From NCBI RefSeq assembly GCF_027474525.2, contig NZ_CP114882.2, positions 1,550,001-1,614,000 on the forward strand: 64,000 nt of DNA, in the 5' to 3' direction. Positions 63,639 through 64,000 of the stretch are shown here, in pieces. The stretch comes from Flavobacterium lacustre. Lineage in GTDB: Bacteria > Bacteroidota > Bacteroidia > Flavobacteriales > Flavobacteriaceae. A program made the translations under genes and the position numbers. Under the pieces are notes generated by a model. That model worked only from the letters and a program-made list of their open reading frames with translations, was not told the origin of the DNA and made no database searches. Positions within the stretch are counted from its first letter, which is position 1. The number at the start of each line of letters is the position of its first letter.

Positions 63639-64000
63639 ATGAAAAATAAAAATAATAGTACAAAGGTTTTTCTTATTGCTGTTTTATCAGTCATTTTAGT
63701 CCAATGTTCGCCTGCTACTGATCCTGTAAAACAGAAGCCTACAACTCCAGTAGTTACCAATCAAGTTGATTTTTGGTTGACCAAAGGAGACCAATCCTCT
63801 CGTCTTCAAAAGCAATCTTCTGTTTTAGCATTTGGTTCAGATAAAAATGTGTACACAAATATTGAAGTAGATGATACACAAACTTTTCAAACTGTTGACG
63901 GATTTGGTTTTACGCTCACCGGAGGAAGCGCTGAAGTCATAAACCAATTGAATGCTACAAAAAAACAAGAGTTGTTACAAGAATTATTTGGTGCAGATGA
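63639..64000 (+). CDS. GH30-family glycosidase lipoprotein, 3' end outside the window
   Basis: The open frame runs from the ATG at 63639 to the window end (about 120 codons). A lipoprotein signal ends VFLIAVLSVILVQCSPATDP, with Cys near residue 23. The N-terminal beta segment contains VDFWLTKGDQSSRLQKQ and DDTQTFQTVDGFGFTLTGGS followed by AEVINQLNA. The Q-x-V-D-G-F-G-x-x-x-T-G/D-x-S motif is the start of GH30 glucosylceramidase/beta-1,6-glucanase-type enzymes. The catalytic glutamates lie beyond the window. It is the likely hydrolase of the sus-like locus. Confidence 0.82.
   Translation, partial: MKNKNNSTKVFLIAVLSVILVQCSPATDPVKQKPTTPVVTNQVDFWLTKGDQSSRLQKQSSVLAFGSDKNVYTNIEVDDTQTFQTVDGFGFTLTGGSAEVINQLNATKKQELLQELFGAD

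Overview
The window looks like chromosomal DNA of a gliding member of the Flavobacteriaceae, most likely Flavobacterium. The evidence is low GC, AT-rich intergenic DNA without Shine-Dalgarno sequences, TAnnTTTG-type -7 promoter elements, a complete rrn operon, type IX secretion (T9SS) and gliding genes (porV, porU, gldJ), a SusC/SusD pair, and paired exbD genes. Species assignment rests on recognised protein families, not on a search.

Layout. 1-12.2 kb: housekeeping and metabolic genes: the 3' part of queA, a SIMPL-domain protein, kynU, an unrecognised 604-aa protein, a photolyase/flavin-reductase pair behind a long palindrome, a penicillin-acylase-type Ntn hydrolase, a DMT/DUF486 membrane protein and a HerA-like ATPase. 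12.5-18.3 kb: a TonB-energising operon, exbB-exbD-exbD-tonB-small membrane protein-PstS-like lipoprotein-TPR protein. 18.5-23.7 kb: queE, a DinB/YfiT-like protein, a methyltransferase, a YkgJ-type cysteine-cluster protein, a NamZ-like (DUF1343) lipoprotein and a LolC/E-type permease. 23.7-30 kb: a REP-like hairpin, three tandem rrn promoters, 16S-tRNA-Ile-tRNA-Ala-23S-5S, and three tandem terminators, two of them attached to copies of the 5S tail. 30.2-30.8 kb: the remnant of an asmA-like gene that kept both ends but lost its middle.

31.3-39.7 kb holds the most distinctive locus. It encodes a giant secreted protein of about 1,854 aa ending in a T9SS type-B C-terminal domain, followed by a PorP/SprF-type outer-membrane protein and a PD40/OmpA protein, which looks like a dedicated export and anchoring module. 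Inside the giant gene are ten exact-length 240-bp repeats. They form a higher-order A-B-C pattern with a 720-bp period, and two consecutive 720-bp blocks differ by one base.

39.8-46.4 kb: miaE, a glycosyltransferase, a FAD-dependent amine-oxidase-like protein, pyruvate dehydrogenase E2 and E1-alpha, and cytidine deaminase. 46.4-54.7 kb: T9SS/gliding core genes porV, porU and gldJ, then murF. 54.8-64 kb: the start of a polysaccharide utilisation locus: a propeller/LuxR membrane regulator, divergent susC-susD, a secreted endonuclease/exonuclease/phosphatase-family protein and the 5' end of a GH30-type glycosidase cut by the window edge. The regulator-susC intergenic region carries two inverted LacI-like operator candidates and an 18-bp direct repeat.

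Functionally, the TonB operon can energise SusC, while PorV and PorU can process T9SS cargo such as the giant repeat protein. queA, queE and miaE all act in tRNA modification.
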